In this document: positions 1 through 6,744 of the stretch, piece after piece
Layout: the number at the start of each line of letters is the position of its first letter
How positions within the stretch are numbered: position 1 is the first letter of the stretch
NCBI GenBank assembly: GCA_002315945.1
Contig: DCIJ01000008.1
Span: 4,565 to 31,781 of the forward strand
DNA length: 27,217 nt
Direction of reading: 5' to 3'
DNA from: Lachnospiraceae bacterium UBA1729
GTDB taxonomy: Bacteria > Bacillota > Clostridia > Lachnospirales > Lachnospiraceae
Made by a program: the position numbers and the translations under genes
The notes under the pieces: generated by a model
Told to the model about the DNA's origin: nothing
Database searches by the model: none
Seen by the model: only the letters and a program-made list of their open reading frames with translations

Positions 1-633
1 TGTCGCATTAGCTACTGCTCCTGCATCCATACTGCCAGAAGCAGTACCCTTTGAATCATTCTTTTTCTCAGGCAGCCAGAAGGTATATACCAGCAGGAAG
101 CAGACAATTAAAGTAACAATAAATACGTAGGGCATAATATCAGCGCCCCAATTGGCAATCCAGCTTCCAAGAAATGGTGACAGGGACGCAAAACCGCAGG
201 AGCCCAGGCCTCTGGCCAGTCCAAAGTTCAGCTTACAGCCCTTAGCCTGATATTCAAAACTCAGAGCAATAATCAGTGGCTGAATAAGCATCTGAAACAT
301 ATATGCCAGTGCAAAGGTTATGAATACTGCCACTTTACCATTGGCAAAAATCATTCCAACACCTAATATGCCCATAACAACAAGGGATACTGCAGAAACA
401 TTTCTGTTAGTCGCCCTGCCGGCTCCATCAATATAACCAGCCACCACAGGCTGCACCATAACTGACACAATACTGGCCAGTGCCAGTGTGATTCCAATAG
501 CTGAATTACTAAAGCCCTTAGACAGGAGATAAACCGATGCGTATGCATGGATGCAGCAAAAGCCTGCAAAATAGCTCATATTTATCAGAGCATATCTCAA
601 GGTCCAGAACTTATTTTTGTTCATGTAGTCCAT
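1..633 (-). CDS. MFS transporter, N-terminal half (cut by window edge)
   Basis: The 211 codons visible encode the N-terminal half of a major facilitator superfamily permease; the stop codon lies outside the window. The protein begins MDYMNKNKFWTLRYALINMS and shows about six hydrophobic helices. A short loop between helices 2 and 3, VAGYIDGAGRATNR, resembles MFS motif A. A hydrophilic Lys/Asp/Ser-rich stretch near residue 195 looks like the central cytoplasmic loop between the two six-helix halves. General character recalls the LacY/nucleoside:H+ symporter-like branch, but the substrate cannot be assigned. The ATG at 633 follows a good AAGGGG ribosome binding site. Only 10 bp separate it from the stop of the preceding membrane-protein gene, so the two are probably co-transcribed. 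Confidence 0.85.
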   Translation of the reverse strand, partial: MDYMNKNKFWTLRYALINMSYFAGFCCIHAYASVYLLSKGFSNSAIGITLALASIVSVMVQPVVAGYIDGAGRATNRNVSAVSLVVMGILGVGMIFANGKVAVFITFALAYMFQMLIQPLIIALSFEYQAKGCKLNFGLARGLGSCGFASLSPFLGSWIANWGADIMPYVFIVTLIVCFLLVYTFWLPEKKNDSKGTASGSMDAGAVANAT

Positions 634-643
634 ATAATTCCCC

Positions 644-1216
644 TTATAGCGATACGTTGGCTACGGTGTTAGCGATTTTATTATTTAAATCGGTGGTCTC
701 ATCCTCCAGCCCGCTTAATTCACAGGCTCTCTTTACAAACTTATCGACCTCATTACTTCCAAACAGTTTGACAGTAACATCCTTGACTCCATCACAGGCA
801 AGTCTTTCGGCAATATGGTTCTCACCCTTTTTTAGATCCGTTTTAGGATTCTCTGATACTGCCACAACATTTCTGTTACGAATTACCATACAGGATATCT
901 GATAGTTCTTATCATATGCAGTCAGATACAAATCATACATCATTCTGATTTTACCCTCAAGACCTTCCACTCTTGATTTCAGAATATCTGAACAGCAACC
1001 AGCCCTGGCATACATAACAACACTTACCGCTCTCTTGCTGGCAGGAAGTATACCAAGAACCGCTACTATTGTAAGCAGGTTTTTATTGGTTCCTGTTGAT
1101 ACATATCCCATTATAAAGATGCCCAGGCTGACGGCATACATAAGAATTGCCATCAGCAGCTCCGACTTCATTTTTTGCTTAAGATATCCAAAATTTCCTT
1201 TTATACATTTATTCAT
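644..1216 (-). CDS. Small membrane protein with cytosolic domain, unknown function
   Basis: I do not recognise this 190-residue protein. After a basic N-terminus (MNKCIKGNFGYLKQKMK) come two hydrophobic helices, roughly residues 19-38 and 44-62, joined by a short polar turn. A soluble C-terminal domain of about 125 residues follows, predicted cytosolic, with alternating charged and hydrophobic positions but no catalytic motif I can name. The ATG is preceded by TTAGGGG at a workable distance. The MFS permease gene follows after 10 bp, so a role linked to that transporter is possible but unproven. A terminator hairpin at 1287-1327 separates the gene from the upstream operon, so it probably has its own promoter in 1217-1286, although I see no clear -10/-35 pair there. 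Confidence 0.75.
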   Translation of the reverse strand: MNKCIKGNFGYLKQKMKSELLMAILMYAVSLGIFIMGYVSTGTNKNLLTIVAVLGILPASKRAVSVVMYARAGCCSDILKSRVEGLEGKIRMMYDLYLTAYDKNYQISCMVIRNRNVVAVSENPKTDLKKGENHIAERLACDGVKDVTVKLFGSNEVDKFVKRACELSGLEDETTDLNNKIANTVANVSL

Positions 1217-1227
1217 ACGCGAATGCC

Positions 1228-1279
1228 CCTAACGATAAATGATCGTCACGCCCCTCGCCCTGCGAGTGGCCTAACGATA
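1228..1279. repeat. Direct repeat pair and small inverted repeat before the 190-aa gene
   Basis: The 10-mer CCTAACGATA occurs at 1228-1237 and again at 1270-1279, 42 bp apart (four helical turns). ACGAT at 1232-1236 also forms a perfect 5-bp inverted repeat with ATCGT at 1242-1246. The copy nearer the gene includes its ribosome binding site. These elements lie in the only region available for promoter or operator sequences of the 190-aa gene, so a regulatory role is plausible. That is inference from position and symmetry only. Confidence 0.4.
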
Positions 1280-1286
1280 GATACAC

Positions 1287-1327
1287 AAAAGAGGCATGCA
1301 CCGGGAAATATCCCCGAAGCACACCCC
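1287..1327 (-). terminator. Rho-independent terminator ending the six-gene operon
   Basis: Read on the minus strand, a GC-rich stem of about 15 pairs (core TTCGGG/CCCGGT, with a few wobbles and one mismatch) is followed by TCTTTT. It lies 64 bp beyond the stop codon of the coiled-coil gene at 1391, where the operon starting at citrate synthase would end. Confidence 0.6.
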
Positions 1328-1390
1328 TTGTTAATTCAACAACATATTATCTGAACAGATAAAACATGCCACATAACCTGCCTGCTTTTC

Positions 1391-1981
1391 TTACATTACT
1401 TCATTAGAAGAAATCTCTCCCTGCTCTTCTTCAGCAGGTGCTTCATGAAGCTCATTTCTGTTCTCAGCTAACATCTCACCAGTCTGCTCGAGAGCGCCCA
1501 TCATATCCTCATAATACTTCTGGGTCTTATTCATACCATCGCGCATAATATCCTGGACATTAGCCATTACACTGTCCACATATGAAACAGCTGATTCCTT
1601 GAGACCATTAGCCTGCATTACAGCCTGATCCAGAATATCCTGAGCCTGATTAGTAGCTAACTCAACTATCTCATTGGCCTGCTCATATGCCTGCTGCATG
1701 ATTTCATTCTCATTCAGCATTTCATTAGACTGTGCATTAGCAGCATCAATTAATGCCTCTGCCTTTTTCTTGGCATCATTAAGAATAGCGTCACGATTTG
1801 CAATTATCTTCTCATAACGCTTAATCTCATCAGGCGTATTCATTCTGAGCTGTCTGATGAATTCATCAACATCTTCTTTATTTACAATAATCTTCGTACT
1901 GGACAAAGCCTGAAACTTACAGTTATCTATGAAACGTTCCAGATCGTCAATAACCTGTTCAATCTTAGAATTGCTTGCCAT
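1391..1981 (-). CDS. Coiled-coil protein (DivIVA / ATPase-subunit-H-like), unknown function
   Basis: This 196-residue cytosolic protein has no signal peptide or membrane helix. The first 50 residues (MASNSKIEQVIDDLERFIDN...) form a short globular part. Residues about 50-170 are a long Ala/Glu/Gln/Asn-rich helix with heptad character, typical of coiled coils. The tail is acidic (HEAPAEEEQGEISSNEVM). Proteins like this, often labelled H+-ATPase subunit H-like or DivIVA-like, commonly sit beside coaD in Lachnospiraceae; their role is not established, and the ATPase label reflects low-complexity coiled-coil similarity rather than a real V-ATPase context. The start has a strong AGGAGA ribosome binding site 6 nt before ATG. 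coaD ends 29 bp upstream, and a terminator follows. Confidence 0.8.
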   Translation of the reverse strand: MASNSKIEQVIDDLERFIDNCKFQALSSTKIIVNKEDVDEFIRQLRMNTPDEIKRYEKIIANRDAILNDAKKKAEALIDAANAQSNEMLNENEIMQQAYEQANEIVELATNQAQDILDQAVMQANGLKESAVSYVDSVMANVQDIMRDGMNKTQKYYEDMMGALEQTGEMLAENRNELHEAPAEEEQGEISSNEVM

Positions 1982-2010
1982 TAGACGTCTCCTAAATCTA
2001 TCAATCTACC

Positions 2011-2499
2011 CTATTTTAAGCTGTTAAGCTTATCAATAATTATCTGTTCCTCATACTTTGGAACACATGCCGAGATGTCACCCCCAAATCGTGCAATCTC
2101 TTTTACTGCACTGGAAGATAAGTATGCATATTCCAGACTGGTTGTTAAAAACATAGTATCCAGCTCACCTTTGGACAAAAGCCTGTTTGTCTGGGCATTC
2201 TGTAACTCGTATTCAAAGTCTGTAATAGCACGAAGTCCTCTTACAACCACATGCACATCCTTTTTGGCTGCATAATCTACCAGCAGACCATCAAAGGAAT
2301 CTATCTCCACATTGGGTATATCTTTTGTTACTTCTCTCAACAGTTTAACACGTTCATCAACAGAAAACAACGAAGACTTACGCTCATTGTTAAGCACGCT
2401 TACAATCAGTGTGTCAAAAATAGTAGCAGCTCTCTTAATAATGTCAATGTGGCCAAATGTAACAGGATCAAAACTTCCTGGATATATTGCAGCTTTCAT
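2011..2499 (-). CDS. coaD: Phosphopantetheine adenylyltransferase
   Basis: CoaD catalyses the penultimate step of coenzyme A synthesis, transferring AMP from ATP to 4'-phosphopantetheine to give dephospho-CoA. The 162 residues match the usual bacterial length. The nucleotidyltransferase signature GSFDPVTFGH (residues 8-17) carries the HxGH-type ATP site in its GH form. RGLRAITDFEYELQ (from about residue 88) is the substrate-binding segment, and YLSSSAVKEIARFGGD near residue 128 is the family's second ATP-binding motif. The ATG follows only a weak AGG-type site, so translation may be coupled to rsmD, which ends 23 bp upstream. The rsmD-coaD order is common in Firmicutes. Confidence 0.97.
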   Translation of the reverse strand: MKAAIYPGSFDPVTFGHIDIIKRAATIFDTLIVSVLNNERKSSLFSVDERVKLLREVTKDIPNVEIDSFDGLLVDYAAKKDVHVVVRGLRAITDFEYELQNAQTNRLLSKGELDTMFLTTSLEYAYLSSSAVKEIARFGGDISACVPKYEEQIIIDKLNSLK

Positions 2500-2522
2500 A
2501 TTGTGTAACCTAAGTAATCCTT

Positions 2523-3077
2523 CTATGATAATTTGAGAAATACGTGTTTATTTGTCTTGTAACACTTCTCTCTTGCTACATAATACCCTAGTTTTGAAAC
2601 ATAATCAAATTTTGTATCTAATTTTGCTTCAATTATTATGGTTGTGTCTTCATTAATTATGGATTTGAAGTCAGGATTTACCAATAATGTAAGCACCTCT
2701 TCCTCTATCCCCAAATCATAGGGTGGGTCCATAAAGATAAAATCAGCAACTTCACTTACCTGCCACAGTCCTGCCATAATATCCTGGCCAATGACACATC
2801 CAATCTTGTCAAGCTTTGTAAACTCCAGATTTTTCTTAATACAGTCTAAGGCTTTTTTATCCTTCTCAATAAAGAATGCTCTGCGGGCACCTCTGCTTAG
2901 TGCCTCTATTCCAATGCCACCGCTGCCTGCAAAACAGTCAATAAATACTGATCCCTGCAGATATGGATTCAGAATATTAAAAAGGGTTTCCTTGACTCTG
3001 TCAGTGGTGGGTCTGGTATCCATTCCCTCCGGAGTCTTAAGCGGAAGTGATCTTGCTGTACCTGCTATTACTCTCAA
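2523..3077 (-). CDS. rsmD: 16S rRNA (guanine(966)-N2)-methyltransferase RsmD
   Basis: RsmD methylates N2 of G966 (E. coli numbering) in helix 31 of 16S rRNA, using S-adenosylmethionine. At 184 residues it is of normal length. The SAM-binding motif I, DCFAGSGGIGIEALSRGA, spans residues 47-64. The catalytic DPPY of N-methyltransferases is at 117-120. The N-terminal MRVIAGTARSLPLKTPEG with TRPTTDRVKETLFN at 21-34 is diagnostic of RsmD. The start codon is TTG, chosen because AGAGGT lies 7 nt before it and overlaps the TAG stop of icd, an arrangement favouring translational coupling. It sits third from the end of the operon led by citrate synthase. Confidence 0.96.
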   Translation of the reverse strand: MRVIAGTARSLPLKTPEGMDTRPTTDRVKETLFNILNPYLQGSVFIDCFAGSGGIGIEALSRGARRAFFIEKDKKALDCIKKNLEFTKLDKIGCVIGQDIMAGLWQVSEVADFIFMDPPYDLGIEEEVLTLLVNPDFKSIINEDTTIIIEAKLDTKFDYVSKLGYYVAREKCYKTNKHVFLKLS

Positions 3078-3088
3078 AAATATTACCT

Positions 3089-4297
3089 CTAGTTCATTTT
3101 TTCATAGGTTGCTCTGATAGCCTTGATGAAGTCCGCTGAATTCAATACCTTAACATCCTTCATGCTGGTAATAAGAGCTAAATCCTTGGTCATCTGACCG
3201 CCTTCTATTGTGTCAATAGTAGCCTTTTCCATCTTTTCAGCGAAGGTTACCAGCTCTGGAAGCTTGTCTAACTCGCCTCTCTTTTTCAGAGCTCCTGTCC
3301 ATGCAAAAATAGTTGCTACTGAATTGGTTGAAGTCTCTTCGCCTGCCAAATGTTTGTAATAGTGGCGCTGAACTGTTCCGTGGGCTGCCTCAAATTCGTA
3401 GGTTCCGTCAGGGCAAACCAGGACAGAAGTCATCATGGCAAGTGAACCAAATGCAGATGATACCATATCACTCATAACATCTCCATCATAATTCTTACAT
3501 GCCCAGATAAATCCACCCTTGGACTTCATTACTCTGGCTACTGCATCATCAATCAGTGTATAGAAATAAGTAATTCCTGCCTTCTCAAATTTTTCCTTAT
3601 ATTCGTTATCAAAAATCTCCTGGAAAATATCCTTGAAGGTGTGATCATATTTTTTAGAAATTGTATCCTTAGAGGAGAACCAAAGCTCCTGTTTGGTGTC
3701 CAGTGCATACTCAAAGCAGCATCTTGCAAAGCTCTCAATAGAGGGCTTCAGGTTGTGCATACCCTGAATAATGCCGGCACTCTTAAATTCGTGAATAAGC
3801 TCTCTGGTCTCAACACCATTAGCATCAGTATATACAAGCTCAGCCTTGCCTGGTCCAGGGATTTTCATCTCAGCATTCTTATATACATCACCATAAGCAT
3901 GACGTGCAAGAGTGATGGGCTTTTCCCAGTTTCTGACACAGGGCTCAATTCCCTTAACTACAATGGGAGCTCTAAAGCAGGTTCCATCAAGAATCGCTCT
4001 GATAGTACCATTAGGGCTTTTCCACATTTCCTTAAGATTGTACTCTTTTACTCTGGCAGCATTAGGAGTAATAGTTGCACATTTTACAGCTACACCATAC
4101 TTTTTTGTTGCCATGGCTGAGTCAACAGTCACCTGATCATCAGTCTCATTTCTGTACTCAAGTCCCAAATCATAATACTCTGTCTTCAAATCAACGAAGG
4201 GCTCAAGAAGCTCTTCCTTAATCATCTTCCACAGTATTCTGGTCATTTCATCTCCATCCATCTCAACAAGCGGTGTAGTCATCAAAATCTTGCTCAT
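3089..4297 (-). CDS. icd: NADP-dependent isocitrate dehydrogenase (dimeric, eukaryote-like subfamily)
   Basis: This enzyme oxidatively decarboxylates isocitrate to 2-oxoglutarate with NADP+. The sequence belongs to the homodimeric type II subfamily shared with eukaryotic IDH1/2 rather than the E. coli Icd type: LVEMDGDEMTRILWKMIKEEL near the N-terminus, SPNGTIRAILDGTCFRAPI for isocitrate binding, and HGTVQRHYYKHLAGEETSTN near residues 307-326. The Arg-His after HGTV is the family's NADP-selecting pair. Two in-frame ATGs exist, at 4303 and 4297. The GAGGAG ribosome binding site ends 3 nt before the first but 9 nt before the second, so MSKILMTTP at 4297 is preferred (402 residues). With the citrate synthase upstream it forms the oxidative branch to glutamate; no aconitase gene is seen in the window. 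Confidence 0.96.
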   Translation of the reverse strand: MSKILMTTPLVEMDGDEMTRILWKMIKEELLEPFVDLKTEYYDLGLEYRNETDDQVTVDSAMATKKYGVAVKCATITPNAARVKEYNLKEMWKSPNGTIRAILDGTCFRAPIVVKGIEPCVRNWEKPITLARHAYGDVYKNAEMKIPGPGKAELVYTDANGVETRELIHEFKSAGIIQGMHNLKPSIESFARCCFEYALDTKQELWFSSKDTISKKYDHTFKDIFQEIFDNEYKEKFEKAGITYFYTLIDDAVARVMKSKGGFIWACKNYDGDVMSDMVSSAFGSLAMMTSVLVCPDGTYEFEAAHGTVQRHYYKHLAGEETSTNSVATIFAWTGALKKRGELDKLPELVTFAEKMEKATIDTIEGGQMTKDLALITSMKDVKVLNSADFIKAIRATYEKMN

Positions 4298-4335
4298 TTT
4301 CATTCTCTCCTCATTTTTTCTGCATTTTTCAACAT

Positions 4336-5025
4336 TTATTCCGCATCAAAGTGCTCAATAAAGCCATGAGACAATATGTTATCATATGCATTCAGCATAT
4401 GCTGACTTGCGAGACGCTCAGCCATATCACCCTGACCGGATTTAATTGCTTCCATAATGGCTCTGTGCTCTTTGTTGGAAGCCATACCTCGTTCCTTATC
4501 AGAAAGTGTTACCTTTCTAAGTCTTGAGACATACTGATGATAATCCTTCAATGAATGCTCCAGCATCTTGCTGCCGCTGGCTTCATACATGATTTCATGA
4601 AATCTGCTGTCATAGGTCCACATCTGCTCTGAGTGACCCTTCATGGCATGGAACTCTGAGAGGAAAACTGTTTCTTCCATCTCCTCCATCTGCTCTTTGG
4701 AAATGTTCTCAGCAGCCCATCTGGCACACAGACCTTCAAGGGGCGCTCTCATCAGATAAATATCTTTTACATCTTTTGCTGTAATGCCTGTTACATAAGC
4801 ACCCTTGTTAGGGATAATCTGGATTAAGCCCTCCAGCTCCAGCTGTCTGAAAGCCTCTCTTACAGGAGTCCTGCTTACACCCAGGTCTTCGCCTATGCTT
4901 ACCTCTCGAAGCTCATCTCCGGCTCGGTAGATTCCGCTCAGTATATCTTCCCTCAATTTATTAAATACTCTTCCTCGCAGGGAGTACTTGTCCGTAACTT
5001 CATTTTTTACACTATTTTTTGTCAT
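4336..5025 (-). CDS. GntR-family transcriptional regulator, FadR/FCD subfamily
   Basis: A 229-residue DNA-binding repressor or activator. The winged helix-turn-helix occupies residues about 15-80, including LGVSRTPVREAFRQLELEGL, the classic GntR recognition region. The all-helical FCD effector domain follows at about 88-220. The residues that bind metal in many FCD proteins are present: D139, H143, H187 and H209; organic-acid effectors often contact this metal. The gene starts 2 nt after the citrate synthase stop and 38 nt before icd, so it is embedded between the two enzymes it most likely controls. A GntR-type palindrome overlaps the -10 box of the operon promoter (6581-6592), suggesting autoregulation. 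A related site lies at the symporter promoter (8274-8284). The effector is unknown; a tricarboxylic acid, 2-oxoglutarate or an amino acid would fit. Confidence 0.93.
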   Translation of the reverse strand: MTKNSVKNEVTDKYSLRGRVFNKLREDILSGIYRAGDELREVSIGEDLGVSRTPVREAFRQLELEGLIQIIPNKGAYVTGITAKDVKDIYLMRAPLEGLCARWAAENISKEQMEEMEETVFLSEFHAMKGHSEQMWTYDSRFHEIMYEASGSKMLEHSLKDYHQYVSRLRKVTLSDKERGMASNKEHRAIMEAIKSGQGDMAERLASQHMLNAYDNILSHGFIEHFDAE

Positions 5026-5027
5026 AA

Positions 5028-6461
5028 TTACGCCTTTAATATTTTATCTGCCAAGCTTCCAATAAGTGCCATTTCTTTTACTGTTTGCTTCATTACAGTA
5101 ATAAGCTCACTATCTGTAATAACAGTTACTCGACCACTTTCATACTCACTGTCAACCCACTTTTTAACTGCCTGAACAATCTCACTATTTTTGTCAACAG
5201 CATCTGCTCTGAGTCTGAAATATGTATTCATCCAGTGGGCAATTCCAGCCAGTCCTGAAGTATTGCTTACTGCACACAGTACAGGTCTGTTTAGGAACTT
5301 TTCTGTATCAAAAATATTGTAGATTTCTTCGTTCTTAAGAAGGCCATCAGCATGAATTCCTGCTCTGGTAACATTGAAATTCTTGCCTACAAAAGGAGTT
5401 CTCTCAGGGATAGAATATCCTATCTCCTTCTCATAATACTCAGCAAGCTCGGTAATAACAGTAGTATCCATACCGTTCAGATCACCCTTAAGCTGAGCAT
5501 ATTCAAATACCATTGCTTCCAAAGGTGTATTACCAGTACGCTCCCCAATACCAAAGAGCGAAGTATTAACACCAGAACAGCCATATAACCAGGCTGTTGA
5601 AGAGTTAACAACTGCCTTGTAGAAGTCATTATGTCCATGCCATTCAAGGTTCTCATGAGGTACACCTGCGTGGGTATGAAGAGCATAGATAATTCCCGGT
5701 ACACTTCGTGGAATAACGGCACCAGGATAGTTGACACCATAGCCCATGGTATCACAGGCACGAACCTTGATAGGAATACCATATTCTTCCTGAAGTTTCA
5801 TAAGCTCTGTACAGAAAGGAACAACATATCCATAGATATCTGCTCTGGTAATATCCTCCAGATGGCATCTGGGGCTGATACCCTCATCCAGACACTGCTT
5901 GATTACTGCAAGATAATGATCCATAGCCTGTCTTCTGGTCATCTTAAGCTTTAGGAAAATATGATAATCTGAACATGATACCAGGATACCAGTTTCCTTC
6001 ATACCTAAATCCTTGACCAGTTTAAAGTCTTCCTTGCTGGCTCTGATCCAGCTGGTAATCTCAGGGAATCTGTAGCCTCTCTCCATACATTTGTATACAG
6101 CATCTCTGTCCTTCTTACTATATAAGAAAAACTCGCTGGCTCTAACCATACCATTAGGTCCACCAAGGCGATGGAGATAATCGTATATTGTTACAATCTG
6201 TTCAGTACTGTAGGGTGCCCTTGACTGCTGACCATCACGAAAAGTAGTATCTGTAATCCAGATCTCAGGTGGCATATCATGAGGTACTGTTCTGTCATTA
6301 AAAGGTACCTTGGGCACTTCTGAATATGGGAACATATTTCTAAAAGCATTAGGCTTCTTTACATCATCCAGGATGTACATATGCTCCTCTATCTTCAAAA
6401 GATTATTATGTGTGTTAAGAGTTACTGGTCTATTCTGGAAATATCCCTCGTCACGTATCAT
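5028..6461 (-). CDS. Re-type citrate synthase (isopropylmalate/homocitrate synthase family)
   Basis: This is a DRE-TIM-family acyltransferase, predicted to condense acetyl-CoA with oxaloacetate. The motif ITDTTFRDGQQSRAPYS (residues 69-85) carries the catalytic Arg and metal Asp; WHGHNDFYKAV holds the two metal-binding His; GERTGNTPLEA follows. The N-terminal extension before the barrel (about 65 residues) and the 477-residue length resemble the Re-citrate synthase described from Clostridium kluyveri, which is unrelated to the usual Si-citrate synthase. Context supports citrate over isopropylmalate or homocitrate: isocitrate dehydrogenase is in the same operon and no leu or lys genes are nearby. 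The C-terminal leucine-feedback domain of LeuA appears absent or truncated. A homocitrate synthase activity cannot be excluded from sequence alone. A strong AAAGGAGG site precedes the ATG. Confidence 0.85.
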   Translation of the reverse strand: MIRDEGYFQNRPVTLNTHNNLLKIEEHMYILDDVKKPNAFRNMFPYSEVPKVPFNDRTVPHDMPPEIWITDTTFRDGQQSRAPYSTEQIVTIYDYLHRLGGPNGMVRASEFFLYSKKDRDAVYKCMERGYRFPEITSWIRASKEDFKLVKDLGMKETGILVSCSDYHIFLKLKMTRRQAMDHYLAVIKQCLDEGISPRCHLEDITRADIYGYVVPFCTELMKLQEEYGIPIKVRACDTMGYGVNYPGAVIPRSVPGIIYALHTHAGVPHENLEWHGHNDFYKAVVNSSTAWLYGCSGVNTSLFGIGERTGNTPLEAMVFEYAQLKGDLNGMDTTVITELAEYYEKEIGYSIPERTPFVGKNFNVTRAGIHADGLLKNEEIYNIFDTEKFLNRPVLCAVSNTSGLAGIAHWMNTYFRLRADAVDKNSEIVQAVKKWVDSEYESGRVTVITDSELITVMKQTVKEMALIGSLADKILKA

Positions 6462-6464
6462 TTT

Positions 6465-6492
6465 CTTTCCTCCTTTAGCACTGTTTTGCTAA
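6465..6492 (-). promoter_or_regulatory. Hairpin abutting the citrate synthase ribosome binding site
   Basis: In the mRNA a perfect 6-bp stem (TTAGCA/TGCTAA, loop AAACAG) spans 6475-6492. Its 3' arm runs directly into the AAAGGAGGAAAG ribosome binding site (6465-6476), overlapping its first As. It lies in a leader of roughly 110 nt. It could modulate initiation modestly; no known riboswitch is recognisable. Confidence 0.35.
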
Positions 6493-6580
6493 GCTAATGA
6501 CGGGCCATTGTTTACATAAAGTCATAGTTTTTCGATAAATTGTACAAAAATACATACATACAATTTAATAACATTGTTCT

Positions 6581-6609
6581 ATTGTATACAATCTCTTTCT
6601 GATAGTCAA
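6581..6609 (-). promoter_or_regulatory. Promoter and GntR-type operator of the citrate synthase operon
   Basis: On the minus strand: -35 TTGACT (6604-6609), a 17-nt spacer, and -10 TACAAT (6581-6586), a good sigma-A promoter. The perfect 12-bp palindrome ATTGTATACAAT (6581-6592) covers the -10 box and has the GT-N2-AC core typical of FCD-subfamily GntR operators. Two further small palindromes flank it: GTGTACAC at 6610-6617, just upstream of the -35, and TTGTACAA at 6540-6547, in the leader. The regulator gene is second in the same operon, so autoregulation is the simplest reading. Confidence 0.75.
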
Positions 6610-6658
6610 GTGTACACCACTAATAAAAGTAAAAGCTACATCACAAATAAGAATAAAA

Positions 6659-6680
6659 GGAGGTAACTACTGCTACCTCC
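6659..6680 (-). terminator. Terminator of the AGCS symporter gene
   Basis: A perfect 7-bp stem, GGAGGTA/TACCTCC with an 8-nt loop, is followed on the minus strand by TTTTATT. It lies 65 bp beyond the symporter stop codon and separates it from the citrate synthase promoter. A short T-rich run on the other side might give weak function in the opposite direction. Confidence 0.75.
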
Positions 6681-6744
6681 TCTTTGACACGTATTTTTTT
6701 TAATTGAATTATCTAATTTTGTATCTTGATTAATATTTAAATAA

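Noticed and set aside
1391..1981. V-type ATPase subunit
   Set aside because: No other ATPase subunits are nearby, and the resemblance rests on generic coiled-coil composition.
6462..6580. Possible riboswitch in the roughly 110-nt citrate synthase leader
   Set aside because: Only one short hairpin is visible; there is no multi-helix junction, no conserved aptamer text and no terminator before the gene.
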